From NCBI GenBank assembly GCA_963786765.1, contig CAWBAJ010000012.1, forward strand, positions 186,001-250,000: a stretch of DNA of 64,000 nt. Direction: 5' to 3'. Numbering within the stretch: position 1 is the first letter of the stretch; every line of letters begins with the position of its first letter. The position numbers were made by a program, and so were the translations under genes. The DNA comes from DATKNA01 sp963786765. GTDB taxonomy: Bacteria > Actinomycetota > Actinomycetes > Actinomycetales > Kineosporiaceae. The notes below the pieces were generated by a model. That model saw only the letters and a program-made list of their open reading frames with translations, had not been told where the DNA came from and did not search any database. This document shows, piece by piece, positions 34,471 to 43,142 of the stretch.

Positions 34471-34936
34471 ATGACCCGCCCCGCACGCCCCATTCCTTAC
34501 GAGCAGTCGTGGCAGGGCGACGATCCGGAACTGGCCTACGCCCTGAACCAGCTCGCTTGGTACACCTGGAACAACCGGACAGCTCGCAGGGGCCATTACG
34601 CGATCGAGGTCAGTCAGTTGCTCGTCGCGGCCGCCACGACCCTCGTCGCGGCCGCTCGGGCACCGGCGCTCGTGACGGCCTCCCTGGCGGCCCTGACCTT
34701 GGTACTCACGGGCTTGCGCCAGGTGTTCAGCTTCCGCGAGAAGTGGGCCACGATGACGGTGGCCTGCGTCAGGATCGAACACGCCGTCAACTCCTACCGT
34801 CTGCGAACTCGCTCGGAGCCGAGAGAAGCCAAGGAGTCGCTCGTCGACGAGGTCGACGCGATCGTCGCCGACGACGCGGGGCTGGTCGGAACGGCTGCGC
34901 ACCGCGCCATCGACTGCGCAGACGCTCGAGTCCTGA
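34471..34936 (+). CDS. SLATT/DUF4231-like membrane protein (probable frame break near the end)
   Basis: About 155 residues. LAYALNQLAWYTWNNRTARR precedes two adjacent membrane helices (VSQLLVAAATTLVAAA and ALVTASLAALTLVLTG) and a FSFREKWATMTVACVRIEHA soluble tail, the layout of SLATT proteins, proposed pore-forming effectors of bacterial conflict systems. As written the frame runs on for 240 more codons antisense to the next gene; a one-base shift near 34880 gives the ending WSERLRTAPSTAQTLES with a stop at 34934-34936, 18 bases short of the convergent gene. I take that as the true end. Confidence 0.65.
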
Positions 34937-34953
34937 CGCCCTTGAGCGCGCTG

Positions 34954-35469
34954 TCAACCGTCGAACACGGACCAGCAGATCTCGTTGCGCAAGCGCTGGT
35001 CGTCGAGGACGAGCTCGCGGATCGCATCCGGCAGCTGGTCCCGCTGCCACCGGCACTCCGCTCGCCCCGCGCGCTCTGCCTCCCCCTTCGGGACGGCGGC
35101 CCGCGCGGCCTTGATCGCGTAAGCCGCTGCGCCCAGCTCGTGCGCGGCGACATGGGCCACCACCGCCGCTTGGCCCGCGGCGTAGGCCGCGAAGCGCGGC
35201 GCTCCGACAAGGGCCCGCGCCGCGCCCATCGCATGGCCGCCTGCGGTGCGGGCCTCGGTCATGCGGACCCCGCCCTCTGCCCAGACCCGTGCCTGCTCGA
35301 TCGCGTGGCGCGGCCGGTGATCCGCAGGACGCACCGACTCGAACAGGCCCAGGACGTGCTCCGCACACGCTGCCGCCCACAGGGCGAGCAGGTGATGATC
35401 TTCGTCTGTGAGCGTCCCCCCGCGGCGGATCGTGATGAATCGAGGGTCCCGCTCCTTGGGAAGGATCAC
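34954..35469 (-). CDS. Imm5-like putative immunity protein
   Basis: 171 residues, almost entirely helical with Ala/His-rich repeats: LTDEDHHLLALWAAACAEHV, LGLFESVRPADHRPRHAIEQ, ARVWAEGGVRMTEARTAGGH, AAYAAGQAAVVAHVAAHELG and a closing LRNEICWSVFDG. The pattern matches proteins annotated as putative immunity protein (Imm5 group) predicted to neutralise polymorphic toxins. No matching toxin with a recognisable nuclease domain is adjacent; the closest partner is the convergent SLATT-like gene, 18 bases away. Family assignment is by recollected pattern. Confidence 0.6.
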   Translation of the reverse strand: MILPKERDPRFITIRRGGTLTDEDHHLLALWAAACAEHVLGLFESVRPADHRPRHAIEQARVWAEGGVRMTEARTAGGHAMGAARALVGAPRFAAYAAGQAAVVAHVAAHELGAAAYAIKAARAAVPKGEAERAGRAECRWQRDQLPDAIRELVLDDQRLRNEICWSVFDG

Positions 35470-35491
35470 TGGCTCACCACCCCGCGGCGGA

Positions 35492-36484
35492 TCAGCTCTG
35501 TCCCGCCGTCATGGCCTCGGCGAGCAGCTCCACCGAGCGCAGCCGCGCGGCTGGTGTCGGCGACTGGTGGGCGACGATCAGCTCGTCGGCCTCCGCCTGC
35601 TTCGCGAACCGCTGCACGGCCTCGCGGACCTCGGTCGGCGTCCCGATCGCGGAGTAGGTGAGCATCTGGTCGACGTGCACCGCCGCGCCGTGCGCCAGCA
35701 GCAGGTCGGCCTCATCGTCGGTGTACTCGTGTCCCCGCTCCCCGAAGAGGCCCGTGGCGCGCAGGCGGCGGCACGTCAGCAGCTGCTCCTGCGCGTCGGG
35801 CTCCGTGTCCGCCGCGATCACGTTGATGCCCGCGATGACGTACGGCGCGTCGAGCTGCGCCGACGGCGTGAACTCCCGCCGATAGGTCGCGACGGCGGCC
35901 TCGAGCATCTGCGGCGCGAAGTGGCTGGCGAACGCATACGGCAGGCCCAGCGCGGCCGCCAGGTGGGCGCCGAACAGCGAGGACCCGAGGATGTACAGCG
36001 GGACGTTCGAGCCCTTGCCAGGGACAGCGTCGACGCCGGGGACCCGTGACGTGCCCGCGAGGTAGGCCTGCAGCTCCAGGACGTCCTGGGGGAACCGGTC
36101 GGCGGACGCGGGATCGCGGCGCAACGCGTACATCGTGTTCTGGTCCGAGCCCGGCGCCCGCCCCAGTCCGAGATCGATGCGGCCGGGGTACATCGCCTCC
36201 AGCGTGCCGAACTGCTCGGCGATGACGAGCGGGGAGTGATTGGGCAGCATGACGCCGCCGGCGCCGAGCCGGATGCTCGTCGTCTGCGCGCCGACGTGCG
36301 CGATCAGCACGCTGGTGGCGGACGAGGCGATGCTCGGCATGTTGTGGTGCTCGGCGTACCAGACCCGGGTGTAGCCGCACTCCTCCGCGCATCGGGCCAG
36401 GGCGACGCTGGCCGCGATGCTCTGCGTCGCCGTTGTGCCCCGGGCGATCGGGGCGAGGTCGAGCACGGACATCGGGATGATCAT
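35492..36484 (-). CDS. LLM-class flavin-dependent oxidoreductase (luciferase-like)
   Basis: 330 residues, TIM-barrel FMN enzyme of the MsnO8-type bacterial luciferase-like subgroup: MSVLDLAPIARGTTATQSIA, YTRVWYAEHHNMPSIASSAT, IRLGAGGVMLPNHSPLVIAE, YPGRIDLGLGRAPGSDQ and LYILGSSLFGAHLAAALGLP. Uses reduced flavin supplied by a reductase; substrate unknown. ATG 36484 begins the conserved MIIPMSVLDL segment. Ends 22 bases from the Imm5-like gene on the same strand, so cotranscription is possible. Divergent from the nucleotidyltransferase-like gene. Confidence 0.9.
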   Translation of the reverse strand: MIIPMSVLDLAPIARGTTATQSIAASVALARCAEECGYTRVWYAEHHNMPSIASSATSVLIAHVGAQTTSIRLGAGGVMLPNHSPLVIAEQFGTLEAMYPGRIDLGLGRAPGSDQNTMYALRRDPASADRFPQDVLELQAYLAGTSRVPGVDAVPGKGSNVPLYILGSSLFGAHLAAALGLPYAFASHFAPQMLEAAVATYRREFTPSAQLDAPYVIAGINVIAADTEPDAQEQLLTCRRLRATGLFGERGHEYTDDEADLLLAHGAAVHVDQMLTYSAIGTPTEVREAVQRFAKQAEADELIVAHQSPTPAARLRSVELLAEAMTAGQS

Positions 36485-36559
36485 GGGAACACGCCCTTCG
36501 CGTCGGTTGCCTGCTCCATCCTCACCCCGCCCCAGCACGTCGAGCCGCCCACCCCGGGT

Positions 36560-37189
36560 GTGGTCGACTCAGCTGTGGACCCGGAGCCGGCGACGGAATC
36601 GCTCGAGGCGCGCCAAGCACTGCTGCAGGCGGAGGCTGACGCCCTGCGCCGGCGATGGCGGCTGGACCACCTCCTCTCCCGGACCGGACCGGTTCATTAC
36701 GCCGGCAGCTACGTCTCGGGGCTCATGGTCTGGCGGGACCTCGATGTCATGGTTCTGGTGCCGCCCGGATTCGGACCGCGCGACTTCGTCGGTCTGCTCG
36801 CCGAGCTCGTGGAGTTGCCGGGCGTCGTCGGCTTCGACGTTCACGACGAACGCGGGCCGCGTTCCCCGACGGGAGAGCGGCGCGACGAACGCTGGCACGT
36901 GCCCCTCAGAACGGACTCCGCCTCGGGCGCCTGGCGGGTTGATCTCACCCTGTGGCTGCACGACGCCCACGACAATGTGACCCGCTGGCACGAGGAGTTG
37001 CGTTTGCAGCTCACTGCCGAGCAGCGCGGGGCGATCCTCGCGATCAAGAACGTCTGGCATCTACGGCCGGAGTACCCGGACGAGGTCAGCGGATGGGAGA
37101 TCTACACCGCGGTGCTCGAGGGCGGCGTCAGAACGCCCGAGCAGTTCGGCGCTTGGCTCGTGAGCGGGAGGAGCGAGTGGAGCGGCTGA
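36560..37189 (+). CDS. Nucleotidyltransferase-fold protein
   Basis: 209 residues. YAGSYVSGLMVWRDLDVMVL provides a GS...DxD pattern of the polymerase-beta nucleotidyltransferase fold, followed by FGPRDFVGLLAELVELPGVV and ending HLRPEYPDEVSGWEIYTAVL. It resembles GrpB/aminoglycoside-nucleotidyltransferase-like proteins of unknown target. GTG 36560 or GTG 36575 are both possible starts. Single gene between the LLM oxidoreductase and a strong terminator. Confidence 0.7.
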   Translation: MVDSAVDPEPATESLEARQALLQAEADALRRRWRLDHLLSRTGPVHYAGSYVSGLMVWRDLDVMVLVPPGFGPRDFVGLLAELVELPGVVGFDVHDERGPRSPTGERRDERWHVPLRTDSASGAWRVDLTLWLHDAHDNVTRWHEELRLQLTAEQRGAILAIKNVWHLRPEYPDEVSGWEIYTAVLEGGVRTPEQFGAWLVSGRSEWSG

Positions 37190-37247
37190 TGGGGGCGGAT
37201 GGATCCGAGGGTGCGCGCCTTCGGTCGGTTCCTGGGGCTCCCCCTGT

Positions 37248-37300
37248 GACGACGAACCGCCGCCCACCCCTCATCCGGGGCGGGCGGCGGTCTTGTCGTC
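37248..37300. terminator. Long hairpin between nucleotidyltransferase-like gene and nrdJ
   Basis: The arms beginning GACGACGAACCGCCGCCC (from 37248) and ending GGCGGCGGTCTTGTCGTC (to 37300) pair over about 22 bp with one bulge and two mismatches around a 6-base loop. Shared by two convergent genes. Confidence 0.75.
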
Positions 37301-37328
37301 GTGAGGTGACCTACCTGGTCAGCTCACA

Positions 37329-40195
37329 TCAGCTGCAGCCGCTGGTGCTCCCGCAGCCCTCGCAGACGTAGCAGGAACCGGCCGGGCGCATCTTCGTGCC
37401 ACAGGTGAAGCACATGGGGGCGTCCGAGGCCTGACCCTGCAGCTTCTCCAGCAGCTCCGCCGAGGAGTGGACCTCGACCGGCGCCGGCTTCGACGTGGCC
37501 GGCTGCACGGGCTTCGGCGGGACCGGCTGGACCGTCGGCGTCGACTGGGCCATGTTGTCGAGCTCGTCCTGGACGTCGTCCTCGGACTCATCCGGCAGGT
37601 ACGACCCCGTCTCGACGTGGCGGGCGCGCTCGTCGGCGGTGTAGATGCCGTAGGCCGAGCGGGTGTCGAAGTCGAGGTAGTCGAGGGCGAGCCGGCGGAA
37701 GACGTAGTCCATCAGCGACTGCGCCATCCGGACGTCGGGGTCGTCGGTGAGGCCCGCCGGCTCGAAGCGCAGGTTCGTGAACTTCTCGACGAACGTCTCG
37801 AGCGGGACGCCGTACTGCAGGCCGATGGACACCGCGATGGAGAAAGCGTCCATCACGCCGGCGAGCGTCGAGCCCTGCTTGCCGAACTTGAGGAAGACTC
37901 GCCGAGGCCGTCGTCCGGGTACGACCCGGCCGTGAGGTATCCCTCGGCACCGCCGACGGCGAACGAGATGGTCTGGCTCGGACGGCGCTTCGGCAGGCGC
38001 TTGCGGATCGGCCGGTACTCGACGCGGACCTTCTCCTCGGGCTCCTCCTCCTGGACGGACGAGCTCTTGGCCTTGGCGTCCGACAGCGGCTGACCGACCT
38101 TGCAGTTGTCGCGGTAGACCGCGAGCGCCTTCAGGCCGAGCTTCCAGCCCTGGAAGTAGACGTCCGAGATCTCCTCGACGCTCGCCGTCTCGGGCAGGTT
38201 CACCGTCTTGCTGATGGCGCCGGACAGGAACGGCTGGCAGGCCGCCATCATCCGCACGTGGCCCATCGGCTTGATGGCCCGCGTCCCATGGCGCAGTCGA
38301 AGACCTCGTAGTGCTCGGGCTTGAGGCCGGGAGCGTCGACGACGTGGCCGTGCTCGGCGATGTACTCGACGATCGCCTCGATCGTCTCCTGCGCGTAGCC
38401 GAGCTTGCGCAGGGCCACCGGGATCGTCTGGTTGACGATCTGCATCGACCCGCCGCCGACCAGCTTCTTGAACTTGACCAGCGAGAAGTCCGGCTCGATG
38501 CCGGTCGTGTCGCAGTCCATCATGAAGCCGATCGTGCCGGTGGGGGCCAGTACGCTGGCCTGGGCGTTGCGCCAGCCGTTCTTCTCGCCGATCCGCGGCC
38601 CGCCTCCCACTCGCGGGTCGCGACCTTGTGCACGGTCTTGTCGATGGCGTTCACGGTGCGGACGGCGTCGTTCGCGGCCGCGTGCTTGCGCATCACCCGG
38701 CGGTGCGCCTCGGCGTTGCGGGCGTAGCCGTCGTACGGGGCGACGACGCCGGCGATCTCCGCGGAGCGCCGGTACGCCGTTCCGGTCATGACCGAGGTGA
38801 TGGCCGCCGCCAGCGCGCGCCCGCCGTCGGAGTCGTACCCGAGCCCGGCGGCCATGAGAAGTGCGCCCAGGTTCGCGTAGCCGATGCCGAGCTGGCGGAA
38901 CCGGCGGGTGGTGTCGCCGATCGCCTGGGTCGGGAAGTCCGCGAAGCAGATGGAGATGTCCATCGCCGTGATGACGATCTCCACGGCCTTGACGAAGGTC
39001 TCGGCGTCGAAGGTGCCGTCCGCGGCGAGGAACTTGAGCAGGTTGAGCGAGGCCAGGTTGCACGACGAGTTGTCGAGGTGCATGTACTCCGAGCAGGGGT
39101 TGCTCGCGGTGATGCGGCCCAACTCGGGCGTTCGGTGCCAGTCGTTGATCGTGTCGTCGTACTGGATCCCCGGGTCTGCGCACTCCCAGGCGGCCTTCGC
39201 CATCTTGGCGAAGAGCTCCTTCGCGTCGACGGTCTCGAGCACCTCGCCGTTGGTGCGGGCGCGCAGGCCGAAACGCTCGCCGTGCTCGACCGCCCGCATG
39301 AACTCGTCGCTCACGCGGACCGAGTTGTTCGCGTTCTGGTACTGGACGCTGGTGATGTCGCGGCCGCCCAGGTCCATGTCGAATCCGGCGTCGCGCAGCG
39401 CGCGGATCTTGTTCTCCTCGCGCGCTTGGTCTCGATGAACTCCTCGATGTCGGGGTGGTCCACGTCCAGCACGACCATCTTCGCGGCCCGCCGGGTCGCC
39501 CCACCCGACTTGATCGTCCCCGCGGAGGCGTCCGCGCCGCGCATGAAGGACACCGGACCGGACGCCGTCCCGCCGCTGCTGAGCAGCCCTTGCTGGAGCG
39601 GATGCGCGAGAGGTTGAGCCCTGCGCCGGACCCGCCCTTGAAGATGAACCCCTCCTCCTTGTACCAGTTGAGGATCGAGTCCATCGAGTCGTCGACGGCG
39701 AGGATGAAGCACGCCGAGACCTGCTGCGGAGCGGGGGTGCCCACGTTGAACCAGACCGGGCTTGTTGAAGCTGAAGACCTGGTGCAGCAGCATCCACGTG
39801 AGCTCGTGCTCGAACACCTCCGCGTCGGCGTCCGTGGCGAAGTAGCCGTGGTCCTTGCCGGCCTTCGTGTAGGTGAGCACGACCCGGTCGAGGAGCTGCT
39901 TCAGGCTCCACTCCCGCACGTCGGTGCCGAGGGCGCCGCGGAAGTACTTCGTGGTGACGATCGTCGAGGCGTTCGCGCTCCAGAAGTCGGGGAACTCCAC
40001 GCCCTTCTGCTCGAAGATCGTCTCACCCGTCTTCCAGTTGGTCTGGACGACGTCGCGCCGCTCCCACGTCACCTCGTCGTACGGGTGCACGCCGGGGGTC
40101 GTGTAGACCCGGTCGACGCTCAGGCCCTTGCGCTGGACCCGGAGCCCGTCGCCGCGGGTCTTGCGGGCCCCGGCACCGGAGGCGGTCTCGGTCAT
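37329..40195 (-). CDS. nrdJ: Adenosylcobalamin-dependent ribonucleotide reductase, class II (about six frame breaks)
   Basis: About 955 residues, the usual length. In order: N-terminal LSVDRVYTTPGVHPYDEVTW, FPDFWSANASTIVTTKYFRG; GAGLNLSRIRSS; SGGTASGPVSFMRGADASAG; NPCSEYMHLDNSSCNLASLN with catalytic cysteines; APTGTIGFMMDCDTTGIEPD; C-terminal zinc ribbon CFTCGTKMRPAGSCYVCEGC. The protein must be read across frames with changes near 39757, 39590, 39420, 38600, 38285 and 37900. Since every conserved block is present, these are most likely sequence errors. Makes deoxyribonucleotides with B12 independent of oxygen. Lies directly after nrdR; no cobalamin riboswitch seen upstream. Confidence 0.92.
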
Positions 40196-40845
40196 TCTTG
40201 GCTTCCCTCGCTTCTGGCTGGACGGTGAAGTGCATGGAGCGGGCAACACCAGGTACAACACCGTTCGGACCACGATGCGTCCCTGGTGTTTGCGTGCCCC
40301 CGCACGCCGTTGATGGCCACCGGCGACGCCGCCTTCCCCTGCGGCGTCGCGCGGCGGCTCGGTGCGTCGCCGGACGCCGGCTCGACGCCGGTCGGCTCCC
40401 GCTCGGCCCGCAGCAGGGTGATGGCCGACTCGAAGTCCTCCAGGGACTCGAAGCCCTGGTAGACGCTCGCGAATCTGAGGTAGGCGACCTCGTCGAGCTC
40501 GCGCAGGGGCGCGAGAATCGCCAGCCCGATCTCGTGGGCCTCGATCTCGGCCGCGGCCGGTGGGAGCGGATCTGCTCTTCGACCCGCTGGGCGAGCAGGG
40601 CCAACTGGTCCTCCCCGACGGGCCGGCCCTGGCAGGCCTTGCGGACGCCGGACACGATCTTGCCCCGGCTGAACGGTTCGGTGACCCCCGAGCGCTTGAC
40701 GATGGTCAGGCTCGCGGTCTCGACCGTGCTGAAGCGGCGGCCACACTGTGGACAGGACCCGGCGGCGCCGGATCGCGACCCCGTCGTCGGTGCTGCGTGA
40801 GTCCACGACCCGGGAGTCACCTGACCGGCAGAACGGACAGTTCAC
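40192..40845 (-). CDS. nrdR: Transcriptional repressor NrdR (two frame breaks)
   Basis: Zinc ribbon plus ATP-cone repressor of ribonucleotide reductase genes. MNCPFCRSGDSRVVDSRSTD and, after a shift near 40750, CPQCGRRFSTVETASLTIVK, RSGVTEPFSRGKIVSGVRKA and CQGRPVGEDQLALLAQRVEE; after a second shift near 40565, LRELDEVAYLRFASVYQGFE and SLEDFESAITLLR. The family normally ends about here (150-160 residues); the open frame continues 65 codons to a TGA overlapping the nrdJ ATG. Either the tail is real and coupled, or the true stop was lost to another indel. Confidence 0.9.
   Translation of the reverse strand: MNCPFCRSGDSRVVDSRSTDDGVAIRRRRVLSTVWPPLQHGRDREPDHRQALGGHRTVQPGQDRVRRPQGLPGPARRGGPVGPARPAGRRADPLPPAAAEIEAHEIGLAILAPLRELDEVAYLRFASVYQGFESLEDFESAITLLRAEREPTGVEPASGDAPSRRATPQGKAASPVAINGVRGHANTRDASWSERCCTWCCPLHALHRPARSEGSQE
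40245..40290. repeat. Inverted repeat between nrdR core and nrdJ start
   Basis: AACACCAGG (40245-40253) and CCTGGTGTT (40282-40290) are exact reverse complements separated by 28 bases, and extend as GCAACACCAGG against CCTGGTGTTTGC with one extra base. It lies 50-95 bases upstream of the nrdJ ATG, inside the questionable tail of nrdR. Could be an RNA stem-loop or a protein site. Confidence 0.45.
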
Positions 40846-40864
40846 CCCGGGTCGCCTCCTTCGC

Positions 40865-40895
40865 TGTGGACGACCTCCCCGGTTTCTGTGGACGA
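40865..40895. promoter_or_regulatory. Pair of DnaA-box-like sites
   Basis: TGTGGACGA at 40865-40873 and 40887-40895; on the other strand TCGTCCACA, one base from the actinobacterial DnaA box TTGTCCACA and within its tolerated variants. Located 20-50 bases upstream of the nrdR ATG. Confidence 0.35.
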
Positions 40896-40925
40896 CACGC
40901 CGTCATCCTGGGGAGGAGCCTGGGG

Positions 40926-40968
40926 ACTAGATGTGGACGGCTTACAGCTGTGTAACTACTAGATGTGG
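40926..40968. promoter_or_regulatory. Pair of NrdR-box-like repeats
   Basis: ACTAGATGTGG occurs twice, at 40926-40936 and 40958-40968, exactly 32 bases apart (three helical turns), about 80-120 bases upstream of the nrdR start. NrdR boxes normally come as phased pairs of 16-bp elements; position and phasing fit autoregulation of nrdR-nrdJ. Confidence 0.55.
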
Positions 40969-41238
40969 TGTCACGGTAGGCCGGGGAACCCGCGGGGCGC
41001 AAGCGTCCCGGCCGTGTCGCTCCGGCGACGTCCGCGAACATGGCCGTCACCAGCGGCGACGCCGCGACACGCCGAGGATCTGCTACGTTAGGGACGGCGA
41101 GGACGAGACCGGACAGTCCCGGGGTCGCGGTGCGCCAGGAGGTGGCCGCGGGGCACGTACCGTGGCGGAGATGGGCCTTTCGAGGGGTGGCCGGGGAACG
41201 ACGCGGCCCCTGGCGCCGCGGCGGCGGCCGGCCGGGGG

Positions 41239-41780
41239 TCATATGGCCATGCAGGCGTCAGTGCTCGGACAGGCCTGGGGGGGGGCCAGGTGCTGCCCGG
41301 CATGGACGGCGGTGGACGTCAGGGAGTTGAACTCCGCGATGCGGGCGACCGTGTCACGAGGGTCGTCGTGCGGTGCCACCTGCTGCGCGATGCCCCACAG
41401 CGTCTCGCCCGGGAGTACCACGTGAGTGTGCACGACCACCGCCGGGGCCGGGCCGTTCGCTGCGCGGGCGCCGCGGGCCAGGGCCAGGCCCGAGACGCCC
41501 ATGACGAGCAGCATCAGGACGACGACGAGCGCGCGCAGCACGGCCCGCCCGCGGCCCGTCAGCCGCAGCGGTGCCGGCTGCGCGGCGAGTGGGCGCAGCG
41601 CACCGGCCCCGCCGGGTGGGAGGCGCGGGCCCGCGCCTCCGCCGGCGACCGGGCGTCGCCGGCGGGGGGCACGAGCCGCAGATGACCGCGAGCAGGCGCG
41701 CCCACCCGGTCGCCGGTCGCCACCGAGCGGACGGATGCGCGCTGCGGACCGGTGGTGCGGCTCGGGATCGTCGTGCTCAT
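41239..41780 (-). CDS. LysM domain protein, SOS-linked (Rv2719c/YneA-like; one frame break)
   Basis: About 180 residues. The start MSTTIPSRTTGPQRASV has GGAGG five bases upstream. After a frame change near 41600 come a membrane span (AVLRALVVVLMLLVMGVSGL) and a C-terminal LysM module: VVHTHVVLPGETLWGIAQQV, then RDTVARIAEFNSLTSTAVHA and GQHLAPPQ. Divergent from lexA with a perfect SOS box 15 bases before the start. In B. subtilis (yneA) and M. tuberculosis (Rv2719c) the gene in this position delays division during DNA damage; the same role is inferred here. Confidence 0.83.
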
Positions 41781-41794
41781 CGTCGCCTCCAGGG

Positions 41795-41810
41795 TCGAAC
41801 GGCTGTTCGA
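41795..41810. promoter_or_regulatory. SOS (LexA) box before the LysM gene
   Basis: TCGAAC-GGCT-GTTCGA, a perfect match to the actinobacterial/Gram-positive LexA operator core GAAC-N4-GTTC with flanking T/A, 15 bases upstream of the LysM ATG. Confidence 0.85.
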
Positions 41811-41864
41811 TTCGAACGCCTGATCGAAGTTCTACCACCCCCCTCCGACACACTCCAGACACGT

Positions 41865-41905
41865 TCGAACAGATGTTTGAAAGTGTCGGTGGACGGCTCT
41901 AGCGT
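41865..41905 (+). promoter_or_regulatory. lexA promoter with overlapping SOS box
   Basis: TCGAACAGATGTTTGA (41865-41880) matches the LexA operator with one mismatch (GTTT for GTTC). It overlaps a -35-like TTGAAA (41877-41882), which is 17 bases from a -10-like TAGCGT (41900-41905), 45 bases before the lexA ATG. This predicts LexA autorepression by blocking the -35. Confidence 0.7.
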
Positions 41906-41949
41906 GAACATCAGTTCCGCAGCGGCACGACCAGCGAGGGAGACAGGCG

Positions 41950-42704
41950 ATGGCCGAAGGACGGCGAGGCAGGCCCGGCAGCAGGACGCGGGCACGCGGC
42001 GCGCAGGTGCACACGCTGCCCGGACGGACCCGCGGACGGCGACGGCCTGACCGCACCGCCAGCGCCGGGTGCTCGAGGTCATCCGCGACTCGGTCGAGCG
42101 CCGCGGCTACCCGCCGAGCATGCGCGAGATCGGCGAGGCGGTCGGCCTGACCAGCCCGAGCAGCGTGGCCCACCAGCTGACGACGCTCGAGCGCAAGGGC
42201 TTCCTGCGCCGCGACCCCAACCGCCCGCGCGCGATCGAGGTGCATCCTGCCCGGGGAGCGCGCCGCCGGGACGGCGCCCGCGCCGGTCGGCACGGACGAC
42301 ACCGACAGCGCCGAGCGCGCGTCCCGCGCCGTCCTACGTGCCCGTCGTCGGCCGCATCGCCGCCGGCGGCCCGATCCTCGCCGAGCAGGTCGTCGAGGAC
42401 GTGCTTCCCGCTCCCGCGCCAGCTCGTCGGCGACGGGCAGCTGTTCCTGCTGCAGCGTCGAGCGGCGACTCGATGATCGACGCGGCGATCTGCGACGGCG
42501 ACTGGGTGGTGGTGCGGCAGCAGCCGGTGGCCGACAACGGGGACATCGTCGCGGCGATGATCGAGGGCGAGGCGACGGTCAAGACGTTCAAGCGCCGCGA
42601 CGGCCACGTCTGGCTGCTGCCGCACAACCCGGCCTACGAGCCGATCGACGGCGACCAGGCGACGGTGCTAGGACGCGTGCGTGGCCGTGCTCCGGCGGGT
42701 ATGA
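41950..42704 (+). CDS. lexA: SOS repressor LexA (several frame breaks)
   Basis: About 245 residues. N-terminal winged helix: VLEVIRDSVERRGYPPSMRE, IGEAVGLTSPSSVAHQLTTL. Cleavage site VVGRIAAGGPIL (Ala-Gly), PLPRQLVGDGQLFLLQ, catalytic Ser in SGDSMIDAAICDGDWVVVRQ and Lys in GEATVKTFKRR. The frame changes near 42010-42060, 42255-42330, 42400, 42462 and 42684; the final shift yields the expected ending VAVLRRV and the stop at 42702-42704. All functional residues are present, so the gene is probably intact in the organism. Self-cleaves on RecA filaments. Confidence 0.9.
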
Positions 42705-42859
42705 TCGCTGTCCGTCAGCAGACGGGCGCAGGCGCAGTATCTGAAGTCGGTCACAGGTGACGAACGGGCATCGCGCTGGGCACTACGGTGGTGGATGTCC
42801 GCGCAGTTATCGTCGGACGGGCAGTCGCACGGTAACCGGACGGGCAACAGGAGTCGATC

Positions 42860-43102
42860 GTGGAGAGCGTGGACCTCGAGGCCACCGTGCGAGGCGCCGT
42901 GACACGTCTGCTGGACGTGCCCGAAGAGCGGCTGACCGTCCAGACGCCCCTGATCGAGCTCGGCATCGACGAGGAGACGGGGCTCGACGTCCTCGTGGTC
43001 GTCGAGGACGCGCTGGACGTCCGCTTCCCCGACGACTTCCTCGACGGGCTGCACACCTACGGCGACCTGACCAGCGCTGTTCGCCGGGCCATCGGAGCCT
43101 GA
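42860..43102 (+). CDS. Acyl carrier protein-like protein lacking the DSL serine
   Basis: 80 residues. The four-helix ACP pattern is clear: VRGAVTRLLDVPEERLTVQT, PLIELGID then VVVEDALDVRFPDDFLDG, YGDLTSAVRRAIG. Where an ACP has the phosphopantetheine-carrying DSL, this protein reads DEETGL, with no Ser at the site. It therefore probably does not carry an acyl chain, or uses another residue. GTG with AGGAG upstream. Located between lexA and a convergent class V aminotransferase gene. Role unknown. Confidence 0.7.
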   Translation: MESVDLEATVRGAVTRLLDVPEERLTVQTPLIELGIDEETGLDVLVVVEDALDVRFPDDFLDGLHTYGDLTSAVRRAIGA

Positions 43103-43142
43103 CCATGCCGCAGCCAGCCTGCCCGTCGAAGGATGCCGCTCG

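Larger units (their letters stand above)
40846..41238. other. 393-base regulatory intergenic region nrdR / LysM gene
   Basis: No convincing gene on either strand. It holds two DnaA-box-like sites, a pair of NrdR-box-like repeats close to the nrdR start, and GC-rich sequence from 40980 onward in which I see nothing recognisable. Confidence 0.6.

Noticed and set aside
34937..35661. Long C-terminal extension of the SLATT-like protein
   Set aside because: It is antisense to the Imm5-like gene and Arg-rich without pattern; a one-base correction gives a natural stop at 34936.
37329..40195. Several separate genes, or inteins/introns, in the nrdJ region
   Set aside because: The pieces join into one ordinary NrdJ with no extra sequence between conserved blocks, so simple indels explain the breaks.
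40195..40845. Cobalamin riboswitch before nrdJ
   Set aside because: I looked for the conserved B12-box and the multi-stem layout in the nrdR-nrdJ spacer and upstream of nrdR and did not see them.
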